A stretch of DNA of 64,000 bases from the NCBI GenBank assembly GCA_029233925.1, contig JARGOX010000007.1, positions 1 through 64,000 on the forward strand, in the 5' to 3' direction. A model generated the notes under the pieces. That model was not told where the DNA came from. It saw nothing but the letters and a program-made list of their open reading frames with translations, and did no database searches. Positions 1 to 8,042 of the stretch are shown here, piece after piece (the stretch's first letter is position 1; the number at the start of each line of letters is the position of its first letter). Both the position numbers and the translations under genes were made by a program. The stretch is from Rhizobiaceae bacterium (GTDB lineage Bacteria; Pseudomonadota; Alphaproteobacteria; Rhizobiales; Rhizobiaceae).

Positions 1-164
1 TGGATCAGATGGATAACCAGTCCATCAGCAAAATTCTCGTAGTTCACGGTCGACTCTATAAGTTAACAACTCTTGGCAATCAGCTGAATTTTACTGTGGG
101 TTACAACCAGGAAACCCAAGAAGGTTTTCTTCCCGAAATGCTGTGTATGCGGATTCTCCTGCCT

Positions 165-941
165 TCAATCGATGTCGTAATATTTGCGGATCGGCATCAC
201 CCCGTCAGGGCCGAATTCGGGAACCGTGTTGAAAGCATTGTCAAACAGCAGTTCCATCCAAATTTTTGCCATTTCCTTGTTTTCAGGCGTCGCGTTGCCC
301 TGTCGATACTCATGAAGAAAACGCATTTGCAAAGAATAGGCCCCGGCTTGAAAAGCAGGCTCGGTTCCCAATTTTTCATCACACTCGACGAAGCCCTCAT
401 AGCCTTCCCAGGGCCCATCATCGCATGGCACATGGTTATAAGGGTTTTCACCCTCGGAATGGGGCACGTGAAGTGCTTCATGTACTATGGTGCTGGCAAG
501 CGCGAGTGTCGGCAAACCATTGTATAGTGAAAACTCGATTGCCGAAAACAAACGATTGTGCCGTGTGAAATATCCGTGACTATACAGTTTGACAAATCCG
601 GTCTTGGGATCCGTACCATCCATCGTTTCACGAACCCAATCATAATAGTTGATGGATGCGGCATCGGTTTGGCTGAAATCGTGCAGCAACTTGAGGCCGT
701 CTGCAAAATAGCTTTGGGCGCTCGGGCACTGGAATGTTTCCTGCCAGGGACGGTCACCGTCAAGCAGCAGGAAGTCCTTTGGATTGACGCTTCTTTCGCC
801 ATGATAGGTGGTGGCTTGCCAGAACGCATTGAGTTCCTGGCAACACGCCTCCTTGTCGCACACTAAAGCAGCTTGTGCATGGATTCCAGAGAACCAAACC
901 ATGGGCAGCGCAAGTGTCAAAAACAATAAATACCGTAACAT
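165..941 (-). CDS. Exported protein with an HExxH motif, putative metallopeptidase
   Basis: The protein has 258 residues. It starts with a clear signal peptide (MLRYLLFLTLALPMVWF, then an AQA-type cleavage region). The start at 941 is chosen over the longer frame to 1097 because GGAGGGAGAGG lies directly upstream and the signal peptide begins there. Near residue 155 the sequence TIVHEALHVPHSEG contains HEALH, which fits the zinc-peptidase consensus HExxH. Several cysteines (CDKEACC near the mature N terminus, later CDD and ECDE) suggest disulfides in the periplasm. I do not recognise the family beyond this motif, so protease activity is an inference. It is the last gene of a same-strand run that includes caspase-like and papain-like peptidases, about 200 bases downstream of its neighbour. 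Confidence 0.6.
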   Translation of the reverse strand: MLRYLLFLTLALPMVWFSGIHAQAALVCDKEACCQELNAFWQATTYHGERSVNPKDFLLLDGDRPWQETFQCPSAQSYFADGLKLLHDFSQTDAASINYYDWVRETMDGTDPKTGFVKLYSHGYFTRHNRLFSAIEFSLYNGLPTLALASTIVHEALHVPHSEGENPYNHVPCDDGPWEGYEGFVECDEKLGTEPAFQAGAYSLQMRFLHEYRQGNATPENKEMAKIWMELLFDNAFNTVPEFGPDGVMPIRKYYDID

Positions 942-1142
942 CCTCTCCCTCCAAACGTGAATCCATCTATCGATAGGCGGCAACGCCAAACGGCGAAAAG
1001 ACAAATGGGGACTTTGCCCTATGGTTTGCTCTGACACTTCTTGAACCATCTGGAGTCCAAAAGGATCGACCGCCCGGTTTTGCGTTGTCCGGCCCATCCA
1101 GATCGTTCCAAATCAATGTTACCAACTCTGCGAAGGAGTGCA

Positions 1143-1499
1143 TTACTTGATTATTGTTTCAGGAAGGATGACGTATTCCCCCGGATTTTTCATTTTTGCC
1201 CTGTATGATTCCAGGGTCTGCAATTCATCACTGATCATGTCGCACCGACCAACCGCGAACTTGGATAAAAGTTCCTCATTTGTCACAGTCTCCAATGACA
1301 ATTCCATGCCATCAAGAGCAAAAAACTTGCTTACATTTTCCACAGCGACCGAGTCCTCGACCGCGCAAGATACGATTCCAGAAAGCTGGCTGGCGCTGGT
1401 CACGCCAATATCCTTGCGGATCATGATTCGTTGATCCGCATAAGCCGGATGCGAGAATACTAATGAAAAAACGATCGAAATGAATGCTGTTCTTATCAT
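1143..1499 (-). CDS. Small exported protein resembling one lobe of a polar amino-acid-binding protein
   Basis: The protein has 118 residues with a signal peptide (MIRTAFISIVFSLVFSHPAYA). The mature part (MIRKDIGVTSASQLSG, later AVGRCDMISDELQTLESYR and PGEYVILPETI) follows the pattern of the second lobe of AapJ-type general amino-acid ABC binding proteins: KDLGV.SA.EL.GA, then GRCD.yT.D...L...R, then vvLPE.I. Only about 95 mature residues are present, whereas complete AapJ proteins exceed 300. It may therefore be a decayed gene or a free-standing small domain. It lies 46 bases downstream of the caspase-like gene on the same strand. The start at 1499 is chosen for the signal peptide; the ribosome site is weak. 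Confidence 0.6.
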   Translation of the reverse strand: MIRTAFISIVFSLVFSHPAYADQRIMIRKDIGVTSASQLSGIVSCAVEDSVAVENVSKFFALDGMELSLETVTNEELLSKFAVGRCDMISDELQTLESYRAKMKNPGEYVILPETIIK

Positions 1500-1545
1500 G
1501 GAACCAACCTTTCCCGTGGGCAAATTCATCCGCTTCAATACCATC

Positions 1546-4053
1546 TCAATCCCTGGACAGCGCTTCGATCTTATCACGGGCCTCACCCGCCTGTGGGCAG
1601 GAGGGGTATTGCGCAGCGAAGCTCTGCAAAATAGACACTTCATCGCTCAGTGAGAGGAATTTCCACGTATCAGCCGCTGTCGCGCAGCCTTTCAACAGGG
1701 CCAGTTCTTTAATTTGCTGACCAGCTTCTGCGACGTGGGAAGACGAAGGGAACATTTCAACAAACTCGCGGAAGCATTGAACCGGGCTGGCTACAGCCTC
1801 CTCCGCATTGTCGAGGCAGGTCTTCCATGCGCCGTCATGCAGTCGTGAATATTCAAGCGCGCGCAGGGTGTCTGCATAGGCTGTCAGTTTGTTCAAAGTA
1901 TCAGTATCGTCGATAATCAATCCCTCCAGCCATGACTTGAACTGGTGATAGCCGACGAAGCCATTGCCATCCGCATAAAAATCAACATATTTTTTCAAAC
2001 CGTTCACAAACATCCAGCCCTTAAAAGTAATATCCCCGAAGCGAGAGAATATTTGCTTGAAATAACCCTCGGGATCTCTTGAAAAACGTAATTCATCGGC
2101 TCTCGGAAGGGATTTCGCCGCATAGTACATCCTGTAAAACCGGGTCGCAGCCTTGTGGGCAGCGCTGTTTGCCGGTGTGACGGGCACACGCTTTCGAAAA
2201 GCCTTTGCCCAATGGGCGAATGATACAACTTCATTGCCCATGCATGACCGCGTCGTGCACTGATCCGGATTGAGATACGCCTGCTCAAGAGAGCCAAAGA
2301 GTTTTGCGAATTTATCGGCCTTCTTATCGCCAAATGAATCGACAAATTCTGACGAAGTGAGATAAAAAGCGGCGAAATATGCCTCCTCGGGGCTTCCCGG
2401 ATTTGCGTTGATCCCGAGCTTGCGCGCACCCACATACAGTCCGCCAAGATGTGAACCGATTTCTTCTGACAGCCCGCTTTCCAATATCAGGCGTCCAATG
2501 ATGCCCACCGCCGGACCAAGTTTGGCTTGGGATTTTTCACGTTCCTGCTTCAGGCGAAACTCTTCCAGATCATGCTCGATGGCCTCAACCATACCGGCCA
2601 GCGGGATGTTGAAGGTTTCACGTCCCTTGCGGACGCCGAGGTCGCCTGCATTGGTAAACTCCACAGACAAGTGGTCACCCTGTCTGAGCGCACTCATGTC
2701 TGCCTCGGAGAATTCAGCCGGTCGCATCATTGCCGTTTCATAATTTTTTGTCTCGGCACATCTTGTCGGCAAGCACATGATTTGCATCATTCGATACGGT
2801 TGTCCGTTTGCAAAAATCGGTCCATCGGGTCCTTTGACCGTTACCGCGAGTCTGCCGAGCCAGTCCCTCGGCTCATTTTCAAACACCTTGGTGATATTCC
2901 CGGAAAAAACCATGAGCCGAATATCGAAATCATCAAGACCTCGAATATAGGTGTTAAATGAAGCGACAAACCCGTTCGGCATTTCCTGCCAAAATTCTGG
3001 ATTGTTGTCGTCGCCATAGGATCCGATCAATGGTCCCTTATTGTTGAGAGATTTGTAAGATTTGGCCGCATCAAATCCACCAGCCTGATCTACCACTTCC
3101 TCCTTTCCGTTTTCGGCATAGTAGCCATGGTTCCAGTTTCCGAATTTCCTGATGCTCACCCTGGTCGGGTTTTCCGGTGCAAATGGTTCTACAAACTGGT
3201 CAAGCTGTTCGGGGTTGAATCTGGTCAGTAAGCTTTGGCCCTGGTTATTTCCCACCAGAGAGCGGAAACCGAAACGTCCCAGGATGTTGCCTGCCTGCCA
3301 GGGCTCCTGCCGACCCTCCGTCGCCCTGAGGGTCAGGCTGGCAACCTTCTTGAAGGTGGCCTCGACTGTCTCACCCACCGAATTGTCCACTGCCTCGACA
3401 AAGGCATTGGCAAATGGGCTCAGGCCGGTCTCGTCGCCATCGTCGGCCCGGGCGCCCGGCTGTGCCGCATACCATATCATCGTTCCGGAGGCGCCTTCCT
3501 CCTTGCCAAGTCCGCGACTGGCGGATTTTGCCCTGGCGGGATAGGGGTTGTTTCGGCATGCATCCAGAATAATGATGTTCAGGCCCTTGGCATTCTTGCC
3601 GGCGGCGCGTTCCTCTTCCGAAATTTCCCGATAGAGGAAATTTTGTATATCGCTGAGCGTGAGTGCTTCCTGTCGGGCTTTGCGGGCATCCTCGAAGCGG
3701 GCATCCACGGGAATCAGATAGTTCTGGCCATTGAACTCCGCCCCATGGCCGGAATAATAGACGATGGCGACATTGTCGGTTTCCGACTGCTCAAGACCAA
3801 ATTCGCTGATGGTCTTGCGCATTTGTGTAAAATCAAGATTGCGTTCGATCCTGACCTTGAAGCCGGAATTTTTCAGAACACGGCCAACAGCCTCTGAGTC
3901 GCGGACCGGATTCGTCAATTCACTGCCATAGAGATAAGCCTCGTTTGCAATAATCAACGCATGTTTTTCGCGGGCATTCGAAATGCCTCCCATAGAAATT
4001 ACGAAAAGCACGGCAGCCGATAGAAGTATCGAAACTCCTGTCCAGAACCGCAT
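1546..4053 (-). CDS. Exported caspase-like (peptidase C14) protein with long C-terminal extension
   Basis: The protein has 835 residues. An N-terminal signal or anchor (residues 1-28) is followed by a caspase-fold domain to about residue 270. The catalytic pair is visible: His103 in YYSGHGAEF and Cys166 in IILDACRNNP. ALIIANEAY and LTNPVRDSEAVGRVL are usual for bacterial metacaspase-like proteins. Residues from about 280 to 830 are not a family I recognise; they include acidic helical stretches and, near the end, paired cysteines (CLDN..CFREF, GCATAA..PSCPQ). Caspase-fold enzymes usually cut after basic residues, but the target here is unknown. It starts one base after the papain-like gene ends, so the two are very likely co-transcribed and may be translationally coupled. 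Confidence 0.85.
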   Translation of the reverse strand: MRFWTGVSILLSAAVLFVISMGGISNAREKHALIIANEAYLYGSELTNPVRDSEAVGRVLKNSGFKVRIERNLDFTQMRKTISEFGLEQSETDNVAIVYYSGHGAEFNGQNYLIPVDARFEDARKARQEALTLSDIQNFLYREISEEERAAGKNAKGLNIIILDACRNNPYPARAKSASRGLGKEEGASGTMIWYAAQPGARADDGDETGLSPFANAFVEAVDNSVGETVEATFKKVASLTLRATEGRQEPWQAGNILGRFGFRSLVGNNQGQSLLTRFNPEQLDQFVEPFAPENPTRVSIRKFGNWNHGYYAENGKEEVVDQAGGFDAAKSYKSLNNKGPLIGSYGDDNNPEFWQEMPNGFVASFNTYIRGLDDFDIRLMVFSGNITKVFENEPRDWLGRLAVTVKGPDGPIFANGQPYRMMQIMCLPTRCAETKNYETAMMRPAEFSEADMSALRQGDHLSVEFTNAGDLGVRKGRETFNIPLAGMVEAIEHDLEEFRLKQEREKSQAKLGPAVGIIGRLILESGLSEEIGSHLGGLYVGARKLGINANPGSPEEAYFAAFYLTSSEFVDSFGDKKADKFAKLFGSLEQAYLNPDQCTTRSCMGNEVVSFAHWAKAFRKRVPVTPANSAAHKAATRFYRMYYAAKSLPRADELRFSRDPEGYFKQIFSRFGDITFKGWMFVNGLKKYVDFYADGNGFVGYHQFKSWLEGLIIDDTDTLNKLTAYADTLRALEYSRLHDGAWKTCLDNAEEAVASPVQCFREFVEMFPSSSHVAEAGQQIKELALLKGCATAADTWKFLSLSDEVSILQSFAAQYPSCPQAGEARDKIEALSRD

Positions 4054-4054
4054 G

Positions 4055-5677
4055 TCAATCCTCCCGAGGCTTGGTAATCAGGGGTTGAAATTTTACCGCA
4101 ACCAGCCGTTTGCGGTCTCCATCATTGGCCTTGATCAATGCATCGCGTATACCGGAAAGATAATCCCGTTCAATTTCCTCCCAGGGGCGCGCGCTATCAT
4201 AAAGCGGGCTGGCCGAGGCGATCAAGGCGATCATTTCTTCACCGAAATTGGGTCCTGCAATGGTGAACTTCGGGCCTCCATCACGGCCATCGCCGAGCCA
4301 TATCTGTGTGCCGGGTCCATATTGCTCCAAAGGACTGACGGATTGAATGAGATGGACGGCGGCATGATGACCGTCGTCATCGGTTTCCAGATAGGCGGCA
4401 TAGATATAGGCGGGAAAATCCGGCGTTGTGATCTTCAAGACCAATGGGTCGCCCTCGAACAGGACCGGGACCTGTTTTGGTTGTGAGTCACCATTCAATG
4501 TCAGTGTCAGCCCACGCGTATTCGAAAGATAAGGTTCAAAGGTCAGAAGGGCTTCGCATTGCGGCCACGGCGCAATCTCGACACTGGTCTCGTAGTCGGG
4601 GAGTTTTTCACCCAGTTGGCTGTGAAGCAATTGGCTGTCTTTTTCTGAACCGGCGAATGCCAGTATCGACTTTCCTGTCTGGTCCAGCCGCTTGATACCC
4701 GCGCATTCGAACTCGGCCGTGATCTGATCTGCGATTTCTGAGGGGCTGCCGTTTTGGTTTTGCGGTTCAGGTTCGGGAGAGGGCTTCGGAATATTTTCTT
4801 TCAGACGACGGGTCTCGATCACGAAGGCTGAATCCACCAGTTTCGAATAGGCGTCGTAGGAAAACCAGCGATAACCCCCATTGCCCCAATTTCGACCCCA
4901 GGAGTTGATTATCTTGAATGCGCCGCCACCGGGTTTTGCGTCATCATAGCCCACAACCACTATGGCATGCCCCTTTCTTTCCGGTTCCACTCTGGTATCC
5001 CTGAAAATCCCCTTGTCCTGCCTGTCGTGAAAGGACCGTGGCACATTGAATCCGATGATGACCGGCTTGTATTGGGCCAGTTGCTCCCTGATGCGATTTA
5101 TGTCTCCCGGCGGTGATATCCTGTAGAATTGACGGATCTTGAATCTTTCGGCGCTTGCGATTTCCTGCGGTGTGATTTGCCTGAAACATTGGCCTGGCGG
5201 ATTGGAAGGAAACTCTGCAATGCTCGGGACACCGATGACTTTCATGTAATCGAGTGCATCGATAATCTGAGTGCCATTCTCGCAATTTTCACGACGATAT
5301 ACCGAATTGTAGAGCGCCGCCGGGCTTGCAATATTCATCTTGTTGTCGCGACTGGTATTGTTGTCCCAAACGAACTGCATCGTTCTGGCGGCATAGGCGA
5401 CAGCCCAGCCGACACAGGAGCCCATTTGCTTCTGATCACCCGGTAGCGGTGTGAATTTGGAAAGGTCGACCCGCGCAGGTGTAAAGGCACGGTATCGGCG
5501 CACGGTCTTGACGGCCTCCAGTTCAGCCGGATCTGAAGGAATGTAACCCATCGCGTTCTGTTGCTGTGCTTGCGTCGAGATTGCTGTCACCATCGTCAGC
5601 AGCGTTGCGTTCAGCAGTGTAATCGAAAGCGCCCATGCTTTGTATCCGACCCATTTTTTTCGCCCGGCCCCTGTCAT
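4055..5677 (-). CDS. Exported papain-like (C1) cysteine peptidase with DUF4384-like C-terminal domain
   Basis: The protein has 540 residues. A signal or anchor segment (about residues 12-38) is followed by a C1 peptidase domain of about residues 60-290. The active-site set is complete: Gln82 and Cys88 (DQKQMGSCVGWA), His237 (GHAIVVVGYDD) and Asn258 (KIINSWGRNWGNGGY). A low-complexity Pro/Glu linker near residue 300 leads to a C-terminal part (about 400-535, with DPLVLKITTPDFPAYIYA and GEEMIALIASASPL) resembling DUF4384, which is often attached to bacterial envelope proteins. It overlaps the OmpA-family gene by four bases (ATGA) and ends one base before the caspase-like gene. This indicates one operon of envelope-located proteases. 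Confidence 0.85.
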   Translation of the reverse strand: MTGAGRKKWVGYKAWALSITLLNATLLTMVTAISTQAQQQNAMGYIPSDPAELEAVKTVRRYRAFTPARVDLSKFTPLPGDQKQMGSCVGWAVAYAARTMQFVWDNNTSRDNKMNIASPAALYNSVYRRENCENGTQIIDALDYMKVIGVPSIAEFPSNPPGQCFRQITPQEIASAERFKIRQFYRISPPGDINRIREQLAQYKPVIIGFNVPRSFHDRQDKGIFRDTRVEPERKGHAIVVVGYDDAKPGGGAFKIINSWGRNWGNGGYRWFSYDAYSKLVDSAFVIETRRLKENIPKPSPEPEPQNQNGSPSEIADQITAEFECAGIKRLDQTGKSILAFAGSEKDSQLLHSQLGEKLPDYETSVEIAPWPQCEALLTFEPYLSNTRGLTLTLNGDSQPKQVPVLFEGDPLVLKITTPDFPAYIYAAYLETDDDGHHAAVHLIQSVSPLEQYGPGTQIWLGDGRDGGPKFTIAGPNFGEEMIALIASASPLYDSARPWEEIERDYLSGIRDALIKANDGDRKRLVAVKFQPLITKPRED

Positions 5678-6249
5678 GGTTTGTCCTCCGGGCCAATGTT
5701 CTTGATTTCGACACGTCTGTTTGCGTCGGCTTCGGGGTCGTCGGAGATCAACAAACGTGATTCCCCGTATCCGCGGGCAATGAGCCGGTTTGCCTTGATG
5801 TTAAAATGATCAATCAGATAATTGCGCACCCGTTCGGCGCGCCGCTGAGACAGTTCGACGTTATAGGCATCACCACCGACGGCATCGGTGTGCCCGCCAA
5901 GAAAGAATGTGTATTTGTTCAGCTTGCGATCGACCAGGGCCAGACCGGCCTGGGAAAGCAGGAGCTCACCATCTGTTGTCAGTTCCGAGGAATTGAATTC
6001 AAAGGTTACATAAAGCGTGAATGATGGGATATCCTTGTTGTCGGCTTTTTCAGACCGTTCAACGCCAATTCCTTTCCAGGATTTGAAAATCCCTTCCGCT
6101 TTTTCATCCGGCAGCAAGCGGCTTACGATATCTTCCGGTGTGGGGATATCTGCTTGAGCGCGCGCAATAGCCACCCCGAAGAATGTCAGCAGCAATATTG
6201 CCGCGAAAGGAACGCAAAAACGAAGTGGTGAAAGCATCCGAATTCCCAA
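5674..6249 (-). CDS. OmpA-family peptidoglycan-binding protein
   Basis: The protein has 191 residues with an N-terminal signal peptide (about residues 8-32). The C-terminal 110 residues form an OmpA-like domain, recognisable from LYVTFEFNSSELT, GGHTDAVGGDAYNVELSQRRAERVRNYL in two parts, and NRLIARGYGESRLL...NRRVEI. Such domains bind the diaminopimelate of peptidoglycan. There is no beta-barrel, so the protein is probably periplasmic or lipid-independent. It is the first gene of the minus-strand protease operon and overlaps the papain-like gene (ATGA). It may anchor the complex to the cell wall; that role is inferred only from the operon. Confidence 0.85.
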   Translation of the reverse strand: MGIRMLSPLRFCVPFAAILLLTFFGVAIARAQADIPTPEDIVSRLLPDEKAEGIFKSWKGIGVERSEKADNKDIPSFTLYVTFEFNSSELTTDGELLLSQAGLALVDRKLNKYTFFLGGHTDAVGGDAYNVELSQRRAERVRNYLIDHFNIKANRLIARGYGESRLLISDDPEADANRRVEIKNIGPEDKP

Positions 6250-6556
6250 AAGACTTCAAAAGCAAATCGGCCTGTTGCGTATGATCAGTTTGGCCCGATC
6301 TTTCACCCGGATGCTAGTTGTCGTGTGGTCCAATGTCCAGTGCAGCGCCGCCTTGCGGTGAAAGCAGCCGGAATCGCAGTTGTCTGGGATGGGAAAATGT
6401 GGGTTGATTGCTGAAGCTGTCCCTGTCCGGAAAGGATCTCAACACGTCCATATAATTGTCAAGGTGTCTTTGTCTGATCGAAACGCGATCGCACGCAAGG
6501 TATTGATCGTACACGCGGTATGATCAAGTGCAACTGCAAACATTGCCGATAAAGCG
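6250..6556. other. Intergenic region upstream of the protease operon
   Basis: About 300 bases separate the OmpA-family start from the RHH gene end. A 66-codon minus-strand frame (6314-6514) exists but has no recognisable domain or ribosome site, so I do not call it. The region probably holds the promoter of the OmpA/papain/caspase genes, but I see no convincing -35/-10 pair. Confidence 0.4.
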
Positions 6557-6766
6557 TTATCGGGTTTTCAGCCAGCGAAGAATGTAGAGCCGGACAGCTG
6601 ATGACAGATTGTCGTCTGGATCCCGGGTTTCATCAATTTCGGTGACAAGCGAAGCCAGCGGTTTTTTTTGCGCAAGTGCGATGGTCCGCAATTCCTGCCA
6701 AAAGGCATCCTCCAGCGAAAAGCTGGTTCTGTGGCCGCGAATGGTAATGGAATGTTTGGAGATCAT
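6557..6766 (-). CDS. Ribbon-helix-helix domain protein
   Basis: The protein has 69 residues. KHSITIRGHRTSFSLEDAFW followed by ELRTIALAQKKPLASLVTEID matches the short RHH_4-type proteins common in Rhizobiales, in which a beta strand and two helices dimerise to bind DNA. The C terminus LSSAVRLYILRWLKTR is also typical. It overlaps the DUF4169 gene by four bases (ATGA), and that gene abuts sspB, so the three form one operon. No target is known. Confidence 0.8.
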   Translation of the reverse strand: MISKHSITIRGHRTSFSLEDAFWQELRTIALAQKKPLASLVTEIDETRDPDDNLSSAVRLYILRWLKTR

Positions 6767-6987
6767 TTTGGGTTGCGTGAGCCCGGATCGCTATTCTGGC
6801 CGCGCTCGGAATTGTCCAGAGGCTGTTGCTCATGGGCCTTTGCGTTTTTCAGGTTGATGGCGCCGGTCAGTGTCTTTTCTGCCTTGGACCGACCGTAGGC
6901 AACACGGTTTGCCTGCGCCATCTTTTCCTTTTCCTGCCGAGCAGCACGTTTGCGGAACTGGCGCAAATTGACCGGATCGGCGGACAT
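6763..6987 (-). CDS. DUF4169 family protein
   Basis: The protein has 74 residues. It opens with the characteristic NLRQFRKRAARQEKEKMAQANR stretch, in which a basic, helical segment is followed by a YGRSKAEK motif, as in DUF4169 proteins of alphaproteobacteria. It has no signal or membrane segment. It is highly charged and the C-terminal third looks disordered. It starts immediately after sspB and overlaps the RHH gene. Its function is unknown. Confidence 0.8.
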   Translation of the reverse strand: MSADPVNLRQFRKRAARQEKEKMAQANRVAYGRSKAEKTLTGAINLKNAKAHEQQPLDNSERGQNSDPGSRNPK

Positions 6988-7575
6988 TCAGCTTTTTTTC
7001 CGAAATGCATCCAGAGACACGACCTGAGCGCCGGACTTGTCATCCCCATCCGCTTCGCTGATCGCAACCTCCTGCTCGGCAACGTCGGTATCGTCGGCTT
7101 TCCTGATCTTTGGCGTCGATGTGGTTTTGCCTGCAGTATTGTTGTTCGTCTCACCGGAAGTCGCGTCCTCTGGAACGATTTCTGCAATCTCAGCGGGCGC
7201 TACGTCTTCATTGTCGGCAATTGCTGCGTCAAATTCGAGTTCGAAATTGACGGAGGGGTCATAAAAACCGCGAATGGCCGCGAAGGGGACATGCAGCTTT
7301 TCAGCCTTGTCAGAGAATGACAGGGTGATTTCGAAATAGCTTTCGGTGACTTTCATGTCCCAGAATTGATGCTGGACAACAATCGTCATCTGTTCGGCAT
7401 ATTTTTCCCGTAGCTGCGCCGAGATGCGAACGCCGGGCGCATTGGTCAGGAAAGTGATGAAAAAGTGATGCTCGCCGGGCAGGGAGCCTGTGGCGGCAAC
7501 TTCCGACAGCACTTTGCGAATAACGCCCCGCAGGGCATCCTGAGCGAGAATATCGTATCTGATGTGGTCCTGCAC
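6988..7575 (-). CDS. sspB: SspB-family adaptor for ClpXP
   Basis: The protein has 195 residues and starts with GTG. MQDHIRYDILAQDALRGVIRKVLSEVA begins the conserved substrate-binding domain (to about residue 125, with HHFFITFLTNAPGVRIS and HQFWDM). The last 70 residues are acidic, with a basic end (SLDAFRKKS). In other bacteria SspB binds ssrA-tagged proteins with this domain and docks on the ClpX N domain with its extreme C terminus; here the end is compatible with that. The tmRNA gene that creates the tags lies about 100 bases upstream on the same strand. DUF4169 follows with no gap. Confidence 0.9.
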   Translation of the reverse strand: MQDHIRYDILAQDALRGVIRKVLSEVAATGSLPGEHHFFITFLTNAPGVRISAQLREKYAEQMTIVVQHQFWDMKVTESYFEITLSFSDKAEKLHVPFAAIRGFYDPSVNFELEFDAAIADNEDVAPAEIAEIVPEDATSGETNNNTAGKTTSTPKIRKADDTDVAEQEVAISEADGDDKSGAQVVSLDAFRKKS

Positions 7576-7668
7576 TGCCGGTGTCCGCCTGTTGTTGTGA
7601 TACCGTGATACACATCCTGGGTTTAACGTTCAACAATCTAAACAAAAATATCAGTCGATATGAAGGTA

Positions 7669-8007
7669 AAGTGGAGGCTTCTGTTGCCAGGTGCCTCCGA
7701 ACCCCGCCTGACCGTGCGACCGGTCGGGACTTAATTTGAAGCGGTCACACTGCCTTAAGCAGCGAGACGTGCCTCCGCATAGTTGTCATTTGCAACTACT
7801 GTATGGCCCGATAACGGCGGTACCATGCCGAGCAAAAAGTTGATCTTTACACCCTCGTCGATCCTGTTTCGCCCCCATCAAAACCGGTTCTTGTCAAAGA
7901 CTGGTTCTTCAAGCTCCAACCGTTTTTGGTGGAGGCGCCGGGTACCGCCCCCGGGTCCGAATGGTTTATTGCATCTTCCGTTTATCGCCATAGCTGCCTA
8001 AGCAGCA
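7669..8007 (-). ncRNA. ssrA: Permuted two-piece transfer-messenger RNA (alpha-tmRNA)
   Basis: The acceptor piece comes first, reading the minus strand. Its 3' end is CGCCTCC-A-CCA (CCA at 7929-7927), preceded by a T arm whose CCGGG/CCCGG stem encloses a 7-base loop. After an intervening loop of about 50 bases, the coding piece begins at 7876 with GGGGGCG and GGATCGACG. GGGGGCG can pair with CGCCTCC over seven positions (one G-U). The tag reading frame GCA-AAT-GAC-AAC through to TAA lies at 7793-7755 and encodes ANDNYAEARLAA. A hairpin (GGAGGC/GCCTCC, about 7672-7699) marks the likely 3' end. This order, acceptor before coding piece, is the alphaproteobacterial permutation. Outer ends are approximate. 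Confidence 0.9.
7755..7793 (-). other. tmRNA proteolysis tag frame ANDNYAEARLAA with stop
   Basis: Twelve codons plus TAA, resuming at GCA (7793-7791). The encoded tag ends in LAA, the ClpX recognition end, and begins with AND, the usual SspB-binding side. There is no start codon because translation switches in from a stalled ribosome. Confidence 0.9.
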
Positions 8008-8013
8008 AAACAG

Positions 8014-8042
8014 ATATAGGGCTTTGGCCAATGATTTGAAAG
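8014..8042 (-). promoter_or_regulatory. Probable ssrA promoter
   Basis: Read on the minus strand, CTTTCA (8042-8037) is followed by a 17-base spacer and CTATAT (8019-8014). This is close to the alphaproteobacterial housekeeping consensus CTTGAC-N17-CTATAT. Initiation near 8007 would start just upstream of the acceptor piece. Confidence 0.65.

Noticed and set aside
9-527. Plus-strand open frame of 172 codons
   Set aside because: It lies opposite the HExxH gene, which has a signal peptide and a strong ribosome site; the plus frame has neither.
6314-6514. Minus-strand frame of 66 codons upstream of the OmpA gene
   Set aside because: There is no recognisable motif, no ribosome site and no family resemblance; it may be real but cannot be supported.
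7783-8001. Plus-strand frame of 72 codons
   Set aside because: It is antisense to the tmRNA gene.
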